From assembly GCF_030247195.1 (NCBI RefSeq), contig NW_026683321.1, positions 1 through 64,000 on the forward strand: 64,000 nt of DNA, read 5' to 3'. Position numbers and translations under genes: made by a program. The notes below the pieces were generated by a model. It did not search any database, was not told the DNA's origin, and saw only the letters and a list, made by a program, of their open reading frames with translations. Shown here piece after piece: positions 43,980 to 55,480 of the stretch. The first letter of the stretch is position 1. Every line of letters starts with the position of its first letter. The DNA comes from Topomyia yanbarensis (Eukaryota > Arthropoda > Insecta > Diptera > Culicidae).

Positions 43980-46140
43980 CATTTCCATCATTAGTTTACC
44001 ACTATATGAAGAAGCTTTAGCTGCGAATCGTCGTAATTTTCGCAAAACTGATCTAGTAGCTCTACGCCGCTCACTATTGCTGATTGACTAAAGTGTACTA
44101 CTTGATCAAGTGGATGTAGATGCAGCGGCTGATCTCTATAATCGATTACTCCTTGACTGTGTTGAAAAATCCGCTCCAAATTATCAACCTCCCAGGAAGC
44201 CTCCCTGGTCGAACACAATGCTTCGGAATCCGTGCCGCATGTAGAGCGTACACAAATCGACGAAGCCCTATTCTCAAGCGCTTTTTCGCAATAGCCAATA
44301 ATGGGTACCGCTGTTACAATAAATTGCTGTACAAAGGATATGTGAACCGCATCCAACAAAACTTACGACGAAATCCGAAGGGCTTCTGGACTTTTGTTAA
44401 TACGAGAGAACGGAAACGGGTCTTCCGTCAAGGATGGTCCACAATGGCGAAGTAGCGACTACGACGGCGACAAAGTGCTCCCTATTTGCCAGCTACTTCT
44501 CGAGTTGGCACGGTGGATATGGATGTATTCACCACGAAATCGTCTTATGCTCTAGGACTAAGTGCTATGTCTTTAACTGTTCTGAAAAAATGTTCCGATG
44601 TTTTAGCGAGTCCACTGACGCACCTTTTCAGTGTGTCACTTCAGCTGCAAAAATTTCCCGATGATTGGAAGTGCTCAGTCAAGTGCCAAAAGCAACATCG
44701 AGAACTACCGAGGAATCACTTCGCTAAGAGTCGAGTCAAAAATTTTCGAATCGCTTATCAACGAGGTGCTGTTTTCTGCTAGTAAACATTACATAAGCAC
44801 TTGTTAGCACGGATTCTTTCCCGGTCGATCGGTGGAGACGAACCAGGTCTCCTTCACATCCTTCTGTACAGAACAAATGTCCAAACAACTGCACGTGGAC
44901 ACGATCTACAAAAAATCTTAAGGCTGCGTTTAATACTGTTAACCATGAGATACTGTTAAAGAAGCATGATAAACTTGGATGACTGCCCGATTCTGCCGTT
45001 GACTTCGATCATACCGTGAAGTCGTTGCTCAAATTCGTGACAATTAATCTTAGTCCTTTTTCAACCATTTTTGATGAGGTTTTCGTCTTAACGCGTGGAG
45101 GGAAACTGTTCTTCGCCGACGACTTGAAAATATTCCCAGTTATAAATTTGTGAGAAAACTAACGACTGTTGGTGGAGTTCTTTTTTTTTCATTTTGTTCG
45201 GCTTCCAGTCTTTGAAATATTTAACAAACGGAATATTTACGTTTCATCTGACGATAGCACGATAACTAGCTTAGTAAGTGTTTAGGTTAATCAATGGTTC
45301 TTGTAATGTAATTTTGACTAAGTGTAACGTTTTGTAGATTCCTTGAGAAAGGCGCAATGCATGCCGCCGAAACGTCGGATGAAAAGTAAATATTCCGTTT
45401 GTTAAATATTTCAAAGACTGGAAGCCGAACATAACCTCTAAAAAGAACTCTAGTGATAATGAAGGGAGCCGATTGCCGTAAGCTACAGTATCTTGTTGAT
45501 ATATTTTACAATTGGTGCAAAAGAAATATGATGGTTCTTAGTGTTGCTAAATGCTTTGTTATCAGCTTTCATCGAACGAGAAACATGTCTACTTTCAACT
45601 GCAACATTGCTGGAACTCAGCTACAACGCGTTGACCATGTAAAAAATTTGGGCGCCATTCTAGATGAAAGACTTACGTACACCCATCATTTCTTAGCGAT
45701 CATTGACAAAGCAAATCGTTTACTAGGTTTTATGTTCAAAATATCCAACGAATTCCGGGATCCTTCGTACTTCAAAGCGTTATATTGGTCACTGGTACCG
45801 CACACAGTTGAAATTCGCAAACGTCGTCTGGTGCCCCTACCATGCAACTTGGAACCAAAGAATTGAAGCCGTCCAGCGCAGATTCATAAGATATGCGTTA
45901 CGTCAATTACCTTGGAATGATCCGCTGAACTTGCCACAATTCGAAGACCGATTCCTAGTCGATTACTAGGACTGCACACTTTAGAAGATCGTAGACATGC
46001 GTCGCAAGCTAACTTCGTATCCAAGCATCTTCTTCTCGCTGAATATGATGTTTCCGATCTCCTATCACAAATTAGCCTCTACGCTCCAACACGTGTCCTT
46101 CGTCCTCGAATACTGCTGCAGACTAAAATGCGCAACATGA
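43980..46140 (+). pseudogene. Decayed LINE linker and reverse transcriptase
   Basis: Fragments in several frames: FRKTDLVALRRSLLLID and DVDAAADLYNRLL in the linker; PPRKPPWSNTM; RNPKGFWTFVNTRE; then SPLTHLFSVSLQLQKFPDDWK and YRGITS of the RT fingers; the palm FFADDLKIFPV at about 45110-45145; and after the MITE WCKRNMMVLSVAKC, FNCNIAGTQLQRVDHVKNLGAILDERLTYTHHF and RRFIRYALRQLPW. The FADD box survives, but stops and shifts every 100-300 bases make it a pseudogene. It is much older than the element at 22-26 kb. Confidence 0.8.
45175..45450. mobile_element. Hairpin MITE inside the LINE RT gene
   Basis: Long inverted arms: 45196-45253 pairs with 45373-45430 (GTTCGGCTTCCAGTC against its complement, continuing through AAATATTTAACAAACGGAATA), and outer GAGTTCTTTTT at 45175 pairs with AAAAAGAACTC ending at 45450. 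The interior holds CCTTGAGAAAGGC...GCCGCCGAAACGTCGG, which resembles a degraded hammerhead-type motif with GAAAC followed by the start of the right arm. It interrupts the LINE between FADD and the thumb. Confidence 0.8.
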
Positions 46141-46167
46141 ACTTCAACAATAAGTTAGGGTCGGTTT

Positions 46168-46188
46168 CTGATGAGACGAAGTCGAAAC
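46168..46188 (+). ncRNA. Hammerhead ribozyme-like catalytic core, copy 2
   Basis: The same 21 bases as 38394-38414 (CTGATGA, GAC-GAA-GTC, GAAAC) with shared flanks GTCGG and GCA. It lies at the junction between the LINE coding remnant and the non-coding 3' block. Stem I and III partners are not evident. Confidence 0.35.
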
Positions 46189-46214
46189 GCACCCATGACT
46201 ATGTTATGAACTTC

Positions 46215-46578
46215 AAATTGAATAAAAAAAAATTCGATTTTTTTGGCTCAGCGCAACATATATAACCCTTTCAGGAAAATTAAGTTTACCCTTCACACAT
46301 ACATTGGTTGAAGAATTGAAATATGTTCGTTTGTATGTCAATTTTAGGGGCTATTTTTCCGCTTTTCCATTGATTTGGTTTAGCCTTTGTGGTTTCTATT
46401 ACTGATGTTGCTGATTTGAGCGATTCTCTGAGTCCTGTCACTATCCTATATAATATGTGTTACCAAAAACATTGCGGAGCACCAAGTTCTAAATGTTCTA
46501 AATCGATATAATATACGAAGAAACTAATAAGAGTTATAAAAAATGTCTCATCACACTGTTAGGTGGTTTAAAAGCGTT
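46215..46578 (+). repeat. Block homologous to the palindrome inner ends
   Basis: Aligns with 17290-17643 and its mirror 17786-18139: AAAAAAAATTCGATTTTTTT, TATATAACCC, CTGATTTGAGCGATTCTCTG, CTCATCACACTGTTAGGTGG. It differs by substitutions and small indels, including a frameshift relative to the open frame in the palindrome copy. Confidence 0.85.
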
Positions 46579-49374
46579 TTAACGAATTAAATTCTCGAAT
46601 AACGAACACTTTTTTACGAACCAATTCAATTTACGAACCGCCGGAGGTTCCAGCGTATTCATCTGAACAGCCGTTTCGTTCAAATGGCTTTCAGCCAAAG
46701 GACCATTCGTCCAAGCAACACTTTGACAAAACGGCACTCTGATAAATGAAGATTAGGTCAAACGGGAAAACACTCTGTGAACTGTGATAGTACTGAAGAA
46801 ATCCCCATACATATCACGATTGATTCCACCCCTCGTTCAATATCTGAGTTACCACGTTTAATACTACATACGTATGGCGACGATGACGACATGAAAAGTG
46901 ATTACGAATTAATCTGTTTGTTTACGGCTTGAAGTAACAAAAACTGCTGGTAGGCTGGCAGGCATCAGCGATCAACGAGGGGTTGAGAATCGAAATAATG
47001 GGTAAACCACAATTTCGGGCGTGCACCTTCCCAATCGATCGATTGTCGGTCAGAAGTGGTGCGCGGCTAGGACTTTGAATTGTTTGGTAAATACTGCACA
47101 CAATGCACTGTACACAGTCATCGAAGCGAGTGCGTAATTCCCTAAAACGATGGTAATCAATTCTGATGTCGAAGAAAATGTTCGTGGAATTGAGTGCGGA
47201 TTCTGTGATGAGTCGTTTGGGAGAAGCACAGATGTCCCTCAGACACATTGGTCGGCAAAAAATAATTATAGATAAACCATCTAGCTGGACACAATTACGT
47301 CGCGGGTTTTTTGCGTCGTCCTTCGATTCAACGTCTTCGAAAACAATGCATGCAATTTCAACCGCACAGAAAAACAAAACCATCAGGTGACGACTTGCCC
47401 GCGAAGATCCTCGAACCCGTCTGCAACGCTTCCGTTAAACACCCCTTCCGAAAAGCGACCGGTGCTCCGCGCCGCTGGCGCAGTGTAGGTTTCGTTGTCT
47501 GTTCCGTCGAAAGCGAAAGTAAAGTTTCTTTACCGCAGTAATTGCGCGTGCCATGTGCTGCGGAATAGACCCAGAAGAACTCATGTTTCAATCGAGTCAC
47601 TGCAAAACAAAACGACCAGCACAAATCGAAGGGTTTTCAATGGAAGGCATTTACCGATCTGGCTCTGCACCGAGGTAACAATTGAACTTCACTTTTTATT
47701 TCAATACACCGCTCGTTTTGCCGGGAAGGGTAAATCGACCGCCGGAAAGGGGGCAGTTCAAGTAGGTATTCTATGCTTCTAAGCAATTTTTAAATTGCAT
47801 TTTAGCTATATGGGCACGGATGCACGTTCAGCGCCACCGACCGGTACAATCGATTGGCTGCTTCTTGATCGCATCCATTCATGCAACGAGGGGTTGGGGT
47901 CCGAAAGGAAGAATTTGCAATTAGAAAATTGCTTCTCGTAGTGTAAGCAGCGGAGTTGAAACAAAAAGAAATAAATGAAACTGCAACCAGTGAGACGAAC
48001 GAATTGAGCGGGCAATGGAGTATTGTTTCCGGACCGCGGATATGTCGTCTGCTGCAGTTTGCAGGCAGTACCCACCATGGCTGACATCTGCCAGATGTGC
48101 AACTGGTTCGAGGGAACATCTGAATTCCAGACGGGCAAAGGTGAAGTTGATTAGTAGCACCGTCTAATTAGGCGTTGAAACGGACGGACCAACGTCAATC
48201 GTAGAGGGCATAGTGAGGTGCATTGCATCGCTAGGGGTCCGCAAGTGATCGGAATAAAGAATTTCAGGTGGTGTTGGCTCTTAATGTATTTTTTGGTGTA
48301 AAATCCTGATTTGAGAAAGTTCACCAAACACATCATATGTGAATTGGCAGTAACATTCTCCTTTGCTGACCAACGATTTTGTTTTCAATCTTATCAACCC
48401 ATATATTTCTTGTAATTCTATATTAATACTATTTTCCACGTGAATAGGTGAAACATAGAAAGTCAGCTAATTCACGAGTTTGAGCTTATCAAACATTTTC
48501 GATCGTTATTAGCCCTGTTAGTGAGTTATCCACAGATGGCCAGGTGGGAAACAGCTCTAATTTCCAATCCCGAAAAAAAAACAAACATGCTCAAATAATG
48601 AGCAAAATAAACGCAACTCCCGTTTACAGTCCGTCGAAAAAAAAAACGCAGACAAACTTCTCCGTCTGGTATGTTGCCCAGCCGGGGTTAAATTTATTGC
48701 CGATAAAGGAAACGCGATTAGACAACAATGAGCAGCAATTGAAGTTTTTGAACATGAGCCTAAACGTGGCTCACAAATAACCTACGACTGCCGGCTGGTC
48801 GGGCTGGGTTTGGCCCAGCAGGCGCTGCTTTTCAGCTTAGATCGCGAGCTGTGGTAGTCGCGCTGCAGCGAATGTGCAGTTTCGGTTGCACAAAAAACGG
48901 CCCCAAACCAAATGCCTACAAAAACAAATAAGGAAAAAAGCACACATACACACACAAACACTCGCATTAAGTAGGTCTTTCGGTAAGTTAGACCGTTTAT
49001 TCGTCTGACCGTCGTGGATTTTTATCCCCAGCGAACCAGATGTGCGTCTGTCCGGGTTTGCTTACGTAGATCCGTGACGAGAACAGGGCAATTATTTATT
49101 GCTTTTATTGCAGCTATAGTTGCTTGTGAACATACTCCACGGCAGTCAGGGTGCAGTAGCCGGTATCAATCAGCTATGGCTTAGTCACTTTTTGTTCGTG
49201 GATTTTTGAAGTAGTTAATTAGTTAATTCGGAGAAGTTCCTGTATTTAAAAATGCATGTTTGGTTGGGCTATTTTGGTTATTCCCTATTATTATATTTTG
49301 TCGCGATTCTTGTCCATAAGTTAGGGATGACCTGGTTTGTATGAACTATATTAACTAAAAGTGCCGTCAATTAA
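46579..49374. other. Unassigned, GC-richer and transposon-poor
   Basis: Frames at 46922-47383 (minus, 153 residues), 47495-47782 and 47802-48138 have no recognisable domain and overlap on both strands. Two segments (about 46960-46990 and 47878-47900) share CAACGAGGGGTTG. It is probably unique host DNA, for example an intron, but no exon can be supported. Confidence 0.3.
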
Positions 49375-49682
49375 ACGTTGTTCACGATTTCAGGAGCCTG
49401 ATCACGATTTTTGTAATTTCTCATCACGTTACCATAATATTTTATCCATGAGTTTACTATCGGATTTGTGTGGCAGAGTCATTTGATCCATATTCATGAT
49501 TTCAGGATCTTAGTCACGATTTTCGATATTTTAGTCACGAATAGTGTTGAGAATGTTCATGATTTTAGGATCCTAGTCATGACTTTCGTAAATTATATGC
49601 GTGATATTTTATTTTTACAAATTGCAACACGTGGCGTTATGTGACTCATGTTCATGAAATCAGCAGCTTTTTCATGATACAC
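49375..49682. repeat. Diverged tandem repeat (TTCATGATTTCAGGAtc unit)
   Basis: Three to four units sharing TTCA(C/T)GATTT(C/T)AGGA followed by CTAGTCA(C/T)GATTTTCG-like wording at about 49380, 49490 and 49555, with a weak one near 49645. Similar TCATGAACCAGTTCATGA-type wording occurs at 52530-52740 and 55242-55480. Confidence 0.6.
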
Positions 49683-49838
49683 TGAAGACCCGTTTTTATC
49701 AGCCCCTTAGTGAATTTTAGGCTGATAAAACGGGGACACTGATAAAATCGGAACATATATTTTCTTTCCTTTTAAGAAAACGAAGATCATAAAATATTCT
49801 TCTTTAGTCCCTAGATATAGCTACATAACCTTTCCTGA
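49683..49838. other. Spacer or 3' flank of the R1-clade LINE
   Basis: Nothing recognised; may include LINE 3' UTR. Confidence 0.3.
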
Positions 49839-51938
49839 TTATTTAGGTACCGAAGCCACCTTAGTACGCTCGCGAACTCCTCTAGTGCCACGCAGCTCAA
49901 AACACTCCTTGTCTTCCCGGATGACCTGCCCAATTGGCATCATGCTCGCTATAACACTGGATGCATCGTGTGATACCGTGCGGTAGGCAGATATCACTCT
50001 GAGACACATTAAGCGGTAGGTGCGCTCCAGTTTCCGGAGGTAACTGGTTACCCTCAGTGCTCTCGCCCAGGACGGGCCACCGTACCGAAGGATAGATACG
50101 GCAACGCTTGTCAGTAGCCTACGTCTACTGGCGCACACCTTAGAGCTGTTGGACATCATCGTTCCGCAACAGCCGTTGAAGCCCTCATAGTCGACATGGC
50201 GGCCGAAGGGCAGCTTGTCATCTATGATGACCCCAAGAATCTTCAGACTCCGCTTTGAAGTAATCACGACTTCTCCCACTTGGATAACTGCATGTTTTAC
50301 AGATTTGCGGTTGTTGACGATAACATGCTCTGTCTTATGTTGAGCAAGCTCCAGGCCTCTCGCGCTCATCCATTCCGCCACAGTGCTGATCGCGTGTGCT
50401 GCAGTCAGTTCTACCTCGGGGATTGACTCCCCGTAGACCTCCAAGGTTTCACCAGTAGGGAACTTTAGTCTCATAACTGCGTCATACATAAGGTTCCATA
50501 ATCTCAGGCCCAGAATCGAGCCTTGCGGGACTCCTGCGGTAATAGGAACGCTTCTCTGACCGGCATCGGTCTCGTATAATAGTACACGGTTCTGGAAGTA
50601 GTTTTCCAAGATCCGGTACAGACCCACCGACAGGTTAAGCCGGCGTAACGAGAGCGCAGTTGAATGCGTTCTTCACATCAAGTGTCACTAACGCAGAGTA
50701 TCGAATACCTCGCCTTTTCCGTTGGATCGCTATCTCGGCGGTCTTTACCACTGAGTTGATAGTGTCACCCGTGGACAAACCCTTTCGAAAACCAAACTGA
50801 TTGCTTGACAGGCCATCCGTACAACGCCTTGCGGCGCAGAAGGCCAGGGATTTGTGGCTTGAGACGGCAAGAGTACTTAGATAATCCTCGCCAACCGGTC
50901 CGGTGACTGTTGGGGGGGGGGGTGAAACCCCCGTTGGTCTTAGCCATCACGATCCTGTAGACGTCACCCCCCGCAGCTTGAAACACTTCACGGCGGTCCG
51001 CCCTTACCTCCTCGGTGCGGGCTCGTTGCGTCCTACGTCTAGCTTTGAGGCAGGCTGATCGTAGGGCTGCAATCTCGGCACTTCACCAATATACCAGGCG
51101 TCTGCCATTTCTTGACAGGGTTTTCCTCTGCATGGTGGCGTCGCACACGCTTGATGGGACAGCTACCAGCACATCCCCGCTTAGACTGTCGCTGTTGGCC
51201 TCCAGTCCTAAGGCCGCGGTGAAAACTTCGCTGTCGAAGTGATTGGTCTTTCACCCGCGTACCTACCAGGGATCACCCGCCCTCGGATGCTGCACACCAT
51301 AGTTGATCCTAAAGCGTCTTGCTAGGTGATCACTATGGGTGTAGCCCTCGTCTACCCTCCAGTCCATGTCTGGAACAAGATCCGGGCTGACAAACGTTAC
51401 GTCAATCCATGACTCGACCCCATTCCTGCGGAATGTGCTAGTGGAACGATCATTGACTAGCACTACGTCGAGTTTCACAAGCACCTCCAGTAGCGCTTGG
51501 CCCCTGCTATTTGTACAGCAGCTGCTCCACTCCGCTGCCCAAGCGTGGAAATCTCCCGCTATGACGAACGGCTTCCGACCCATTAGGTTCATCATCTGAT
51601 TGAGCTGTAGGCCACCTTGGTGGGGCATGGCAGCTACAATAGAACACACCATTGATCTTGGCAATCGCGACACCCTCCGCAGAGGAGTGTACTACCTCTT
51701 GGACCGGGAACCGACCCGTTGTACAAATTGTCGCCATCTTAGACCCGTCCGCCACCCAATCGCCATTATCGGCGGGGACGTTGTACGGGTCGGATAGGAG
51801 GGCGACATCGGTCCTCGACTCCGAGACCGACTGCCACAGCAGCTGCTGGGCAGATGCCCAGTTGTTAAGATTCAGCTTTGTTATTTGCACGGCTTCTTCT
51901 TGCTGACCTCGCCGAAGGGACACACTTCTTTCTGGCAC
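49839..51938 (-). pseudogene. R1-clade LINE ORF2, catalytic box deleted
   Basis: The endonuclease reads from ITKLNLNNWAS at about 51890 through LLSDPYNVP, PFVIAGDFHAWAAEWSS, SWIDVTFVSPDL and YTHSDHLA. A frameshift near 51600 splits it. The RT is broken near 51240-50760, then shows FGFRKG-type and TLDVKNAFN wording. The last 262 residues are open: AGVPQGSILGLRLWNLMYD, KTEHVIVN and LKILGVIIDDKLPFGRHVDY. Where YADDVAL is expected the sequence runs TLEVYGESIPEVEL, so about nine residues including both catalytic aspartates are missing. C-terminal YRTVSHDASSVIASMMPI is typical of R1 elements. Confidence 0.85.
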
Positions 51939-51959
51939 AGATAACGCATTTTAGTACCC

Positions 51960-52596
51960 TATCGCATTCTTACGCCTTGTGTCCCTCCTCACCACAGCGA
52001 CTACACAACTTGCTTCTATCTGGACCCTTGCAGTCGTAGGACTTATGGCCGGACTCTAGGCACCGATAGCACCTGTCCACTGAAGGCGTTTGGGATATGC
52101 TTACTTAGGCGTACAGGGGTCCGCTCAATCTCTGCGCTACACTGCTCCATGACGGCAGAGACGAAGTCGTCTGCGTTCGGAACCTCATCCAGTTTCTTGC
52201 CCTGGAGGGTCACTTCCGCACCCAACGACCTCACCTGAGCGCCGTCACCCAAGACCTCTTGGGCCAACTTCTTGTACGCCGCCCCACTATATTGCGCTCC
52301 TCGTTTCAGCACCAAGATCATTTCGCCGGTCTAACGCTGCGCACATCCCGTCTTAGAACCAAGAGACTTTCGGCCGCCCGCATTGATTTGAGGACGTCGG
52401 CATACTTGTCCTTGTCGGTTTTCACCAACACAGCCTCTCCTCTGTCCTTGACCTTCTTTTCGGGTCGAGGTGACACTGCTCTATCTAATGTACTCAAATG
52501 GGTGGGATGAATAGAGGAGCTGCATGGAACAAAAATGATTCCACGAATAGTATTCCAAATGTTGTGAAATAGTTTATGTGAATAGTTCACAATCAT
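51960..52596 (-). pseudogene. R1-clade LINE ORF1 with CCHC zinc knuckles
   Basis: Two frames cover the protein: KTDKDKYADVLKSMRAAESL in one, then MILVLKRGAQYSGAAYKKL and EVTLQGKKLDEVPNADDFV in another. They are followed by cysteine knuckles CYRCLESGHKSYDC and CSRCGEEGHKA, one stop, and EC with a third partial knuckle (CVIC). Knuckles of this kind bind LINE RNA. The overlap with ORF2 at about 51940-51960 is normal for R1 elements. The N-terminal end is not certain; the frame beginning at 52596 may include non-element sequence. Confidence 0.75.
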
Positions 52597-52741
52597 GTGT
52601 AGAGTTCCACGAAAATTAAGATGGTTAGGGATATCTTCAAAATATCACAAGTACACAAGATGGATTGTGAACCATGAGCCAGTTCACGAATCCATGAAGA
52701 ATATTCCTTGATTTTGTAAACTGTTTCACGGGAACATATGG
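52597..52741. repeat. AT-rich repeat flanking the long-TIR element, left
   Basis: Contains GAACCATGAGCCAGTTCACG and GATTTTGTAAACTGTTTCACG. The right flank (55242-55480) has GAACCAGTTCATGACTACAT and GATTTTGTTAACTATTCCACG, so both flanks are parts of one repeat, split or duplicated. Confidence 0.55.
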
Positions 52742-55241
52742 GAGTAAAGCCATGTCAAGTGATCCTCGAATTTTTCGCAAAATCACCGATCTTCATGAGG
52801 TATATTTTATTGTATAGGGATTATGGTGATTAGCTTTTGGTATAAATATTTCGTTACAATTCCTTTTTCTCTTCAAGATATTAACCCTTAAACTTTATTG
52901 CAAGATAAAATTGAAAATTTTATATCTCAAAAACTACTGAAGATAATTCAATGAATTTTTGCACACTCATGCAATGATATTTGCACTATCTTATAAAAAT
53001 GTTTTTACTTTATAATTGTGTGAATAACGGTACTTTGCATCTATTTAAAATTTTCAATTGTATTTTTTCTTGTGTTCTTCACGCTAAAAATTTTTAAAAC
53101 GTATGTCAAATTATGCGGAAATCTTTCACCTTCAATAATCTGTATTGATATTTTTTCATTTTTGTTCCTATCGAGAGTTATGGAGGATTTTGTAACAGTG
53201 CGCTCTTTCAACGCACGGCCCACTTTGATGCAACCCGCGAGAACGTTCATATTGGCAACGTCGCAACGTCCTAATGCGCATCGCTTTGAAGGAGCGTATC
53301 TCATGTTCAAAAATGGCATCTCTGAAGTTAAAGCAAAAAGACAAGCTTTTCTTTATGGATAATTGAAAGTGATGTTTTCTGTATAATTTACTTGCTCTTT
53401 AGCGTTATTATATTGTTCAGGAGTTATTTAATTTTCTGTCACTCAATACCTCGGACAACCGCACTCGGATGTTGCCAGCCGATGAGCAAAGTTGAGCAGA
53501 GGGCATGTTTGACATATTTTTTGCAAATTGACATACTTCACCACGTTTTATTTTCAGTTGGTTCTGTCTGAGAGGTAGCACGGTATATTGCGAATCTTTT
53601 CTTAAATCCACATAGCGACTTTTCAGCCATGCGCCATCGGGTCGTGCGTTAAATTACGCGCACATTTTGTTTTTGTTTTTGTTTTTGTTTCGATCGCACT
53701 TGGGTGTTTCCCATACAGAGACAACTCGCGAAATGCTATATTATCCCCAAATAGACAATATTTGCTCAAAAAAACATTCGATTGTTTTATGTTATAAATA
53801 TGGGTCGATCACACGAATGATGTATTCCGTAAAAAAAAATTCATAAATATGTTCGTCGTATCTTATTTTTGTGGCATCCATGTGGAGTGATAAATTTAAA
53901 AATTATATTGGTCAACACAAATGTAGCATATGTCGTAATGGGCGCAAAAAATACAACGAAAATATATGTGGGCATGAATAAAACACAATTTTCGTTAAAT
54001 TTTCAATTTTACATCCCATGTTTATAGTAAATGGTTAACGCGTTTAAAATATAGAAAAATTTAACGTTTAATTTTTCTTCTTATGGTGTTTGCCAAAGTA
54101 ATGGAACTGGAATATTCGATGACTGAACAGGTACATGTGGAAAACTATAACGATGATTTTAAAATAAAGATCGTTGATGATTAAATGAAATTCGACAAAA
54201 ATAAATAATATCTTACCAGAACTTGGAGAACCACCAATTAACAGAATTAACAGAAGCAATAGTGATAAAAAACCCCAACATCGATGCGATTGAACAACAG
54301 ATTTTATGTAAACTTTTTTCAAAAGACACATCGTTGTTTAAAAGTAATATCACTCGCGAAAATAAAAACGTGAAATAAAATGCTGTTGGCATAAAATTTT
54401 AAATTTTCATATATTAATGTTGCAGACTAAAAATGAATTTGGATATAACGTAGATGTATTTTGACCAACAGAAGTGTTTTTAAAGATGTTAATTGTTAGT
54501 AACATTAAATTATAATAATAATAAATATATTAAACAACTATAATTTTTGTTGCGCACTTCGGTCAAAAAAATTTAACGCATCTCAAAATAAACGGAAAAA
54601 ATGACCTTCGATAATCCGTATTGAAAAGTTTGCCTTTTTGCGCTAACCGAGAGATGTGGTTTCTTATAGTCATGCGATGCGCACTTCCCATGCGATGCGC
54701 ATTCTGTGGTTGCGATGTGCGACGTTGCCAATATGAACGTTCTCGCGGGTTGCATCAAAGTGGGCCGTGCGTTGAAAGAGCGCACTGTTACAAAATCCTC
54801 CATAACTCTCGATAGGAACAAAAATGACAAATTATCAATACAGATTATTGAAGGTGAAAGATTGCCGCATAATTTGACATACGTTTTGAAAATTTTTAGC
54901 GTGAAGAACACAAGAAAAAATACAATTGAAAATTTAAAATAGATTCAAAGTACCGTTATTCACACAATTATAGAGTAAAAACATTTTTACAAGATATTGC
55001 AAATATCATTTCATAAGTGTACAAAAATTCATTGAATTATCTTCAGTAGTTTTTGAGATATAAAATTAACAATTTTATCATGCAATAAAGTTTAAGGGTT
55101 AATATCTTAAAGAAAAAAAGGAATTTTAACGAAATATTTATACCAAAAGCTATTCACCATAATCCCTATACAATAAAATATACCTCATGAAGATCGGTGA
55201 TTTTGCGAAAAATTCGAGGAACACTTGACATGGCTTTACTC
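52742..55241. mobile_element. 2.5-kb element with ~650-bp inverted termini
   Basis: GAGTAAAGCCATGTCAAGTG at 52742 is matched by its complement ending at 55241. Homology continues inward for roughly 650 bases per side (about 52742-53395 and 54580-55241), for example GAGAACGTTCATATTGGCAA against its complement near 54735. A possible 3-base ATG duplication flanks it. The non-repeated middle (53396-54579) has no recognisable protein. Small frames inside the arms recur on both strands as mirror images and are not genes. Confidence 0.85.
53396..54579. other. Interior of the long-TIR element
   Basis: Contains a (GTTTTT)n run at about 53668-53690 and AT-rich DNA. No domain recognised in the frames at 53417-53611 or 54068-54331. 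Confidence 0.4.
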
Positions 55242-55480
55242 ATGGTTAATCGAGAATAATATTAAAGGAATCATGAACCAGTTCATGACTACATGAATAA
55301 TATTTTATGATTTTGTTAACTATTCCACGAGCACTGATATTGAATCGTAACTAATATATGATGTATCATGAATTAGTTCACGATCATCCATGAACAAAAT
55401 TCCGAGATTAGAGAAACGATTCACGAAAAAATGTGTGCGTTGATTTTGTGAACCAATTCACAACTACGAAAATCAGATTA
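55242..55480. repeat. AT-rich repeat flanking the long-TIR element, right
   Basis: See the left flank. GATCATCCATGAA and TCATGAATTAGTTCACGA phrases recur. Confidence 0.55.

Larger units (their letters stand above)
43966..46578 (+). mobile_element. CR1/Jockey-type LINE, 5'-truncated and decayed
   Basis: A plus-strand LINE related to the 22-26 kb element. It lacks ORF1 and the endonuclease and begins in the linker upstream of RT. A hairpin MITE interrupts it at 45175-45450. The final ~400 bases (46158-46578) are non-coding, contain a hammerhead-like core, and end CACTGTTAGGTGG...GCGTTTT, matching the inner end of the giant palindrome arms. Whether that block is this LINE's 3' UTR or a separate insertion is unclear. 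Confidence 0.7.
49839..52596 (-). mobile_element. R1-clade LINE, decayed, near full coding length
   Basis: A minus-strand LINE with ORF1 carrying CCHC knuckles and ORF2 with an R1-type endonuclease and RT. R1-clade identity rests on the endonuclease start (KLNLNNWASAQQLL, VALLSDPYNVP), the GDFHAWAAEW motif and the RT wording. There is no rDNA around it, so it is not an R1 element in its usual 28S site; many R1-clade families insert elsewhere. It is inactive: frameshifts, stops, and loss of the RT catalytic box. Confidence 0.85.

Noticed and set aside
44486..44782. Considered as an independent gene
   Set aside because: It aligns with the finger region of the related LINE at 22-26 kb, so it is part of the decayed LINE.
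46922..47383. A 153-residue minus-strand frame
   Set aside because: Cysteine-rich but with no regular zinc-finger spacing or recognisable family; listed only within an unassigned region.
49021..49374. Looked for rDNA near the R1-clade LINE
   Set aside because: No rRNA-like sequence is seen on either side; the element is not in a 28S target.
53041..54942. Two similar 92- and 78-residue frames in opposite orientation near 53.1 and 54.8 kb
   Set aside because: They lie inside the inverted termini of the same element and mirror each other; not a duplicated gene.
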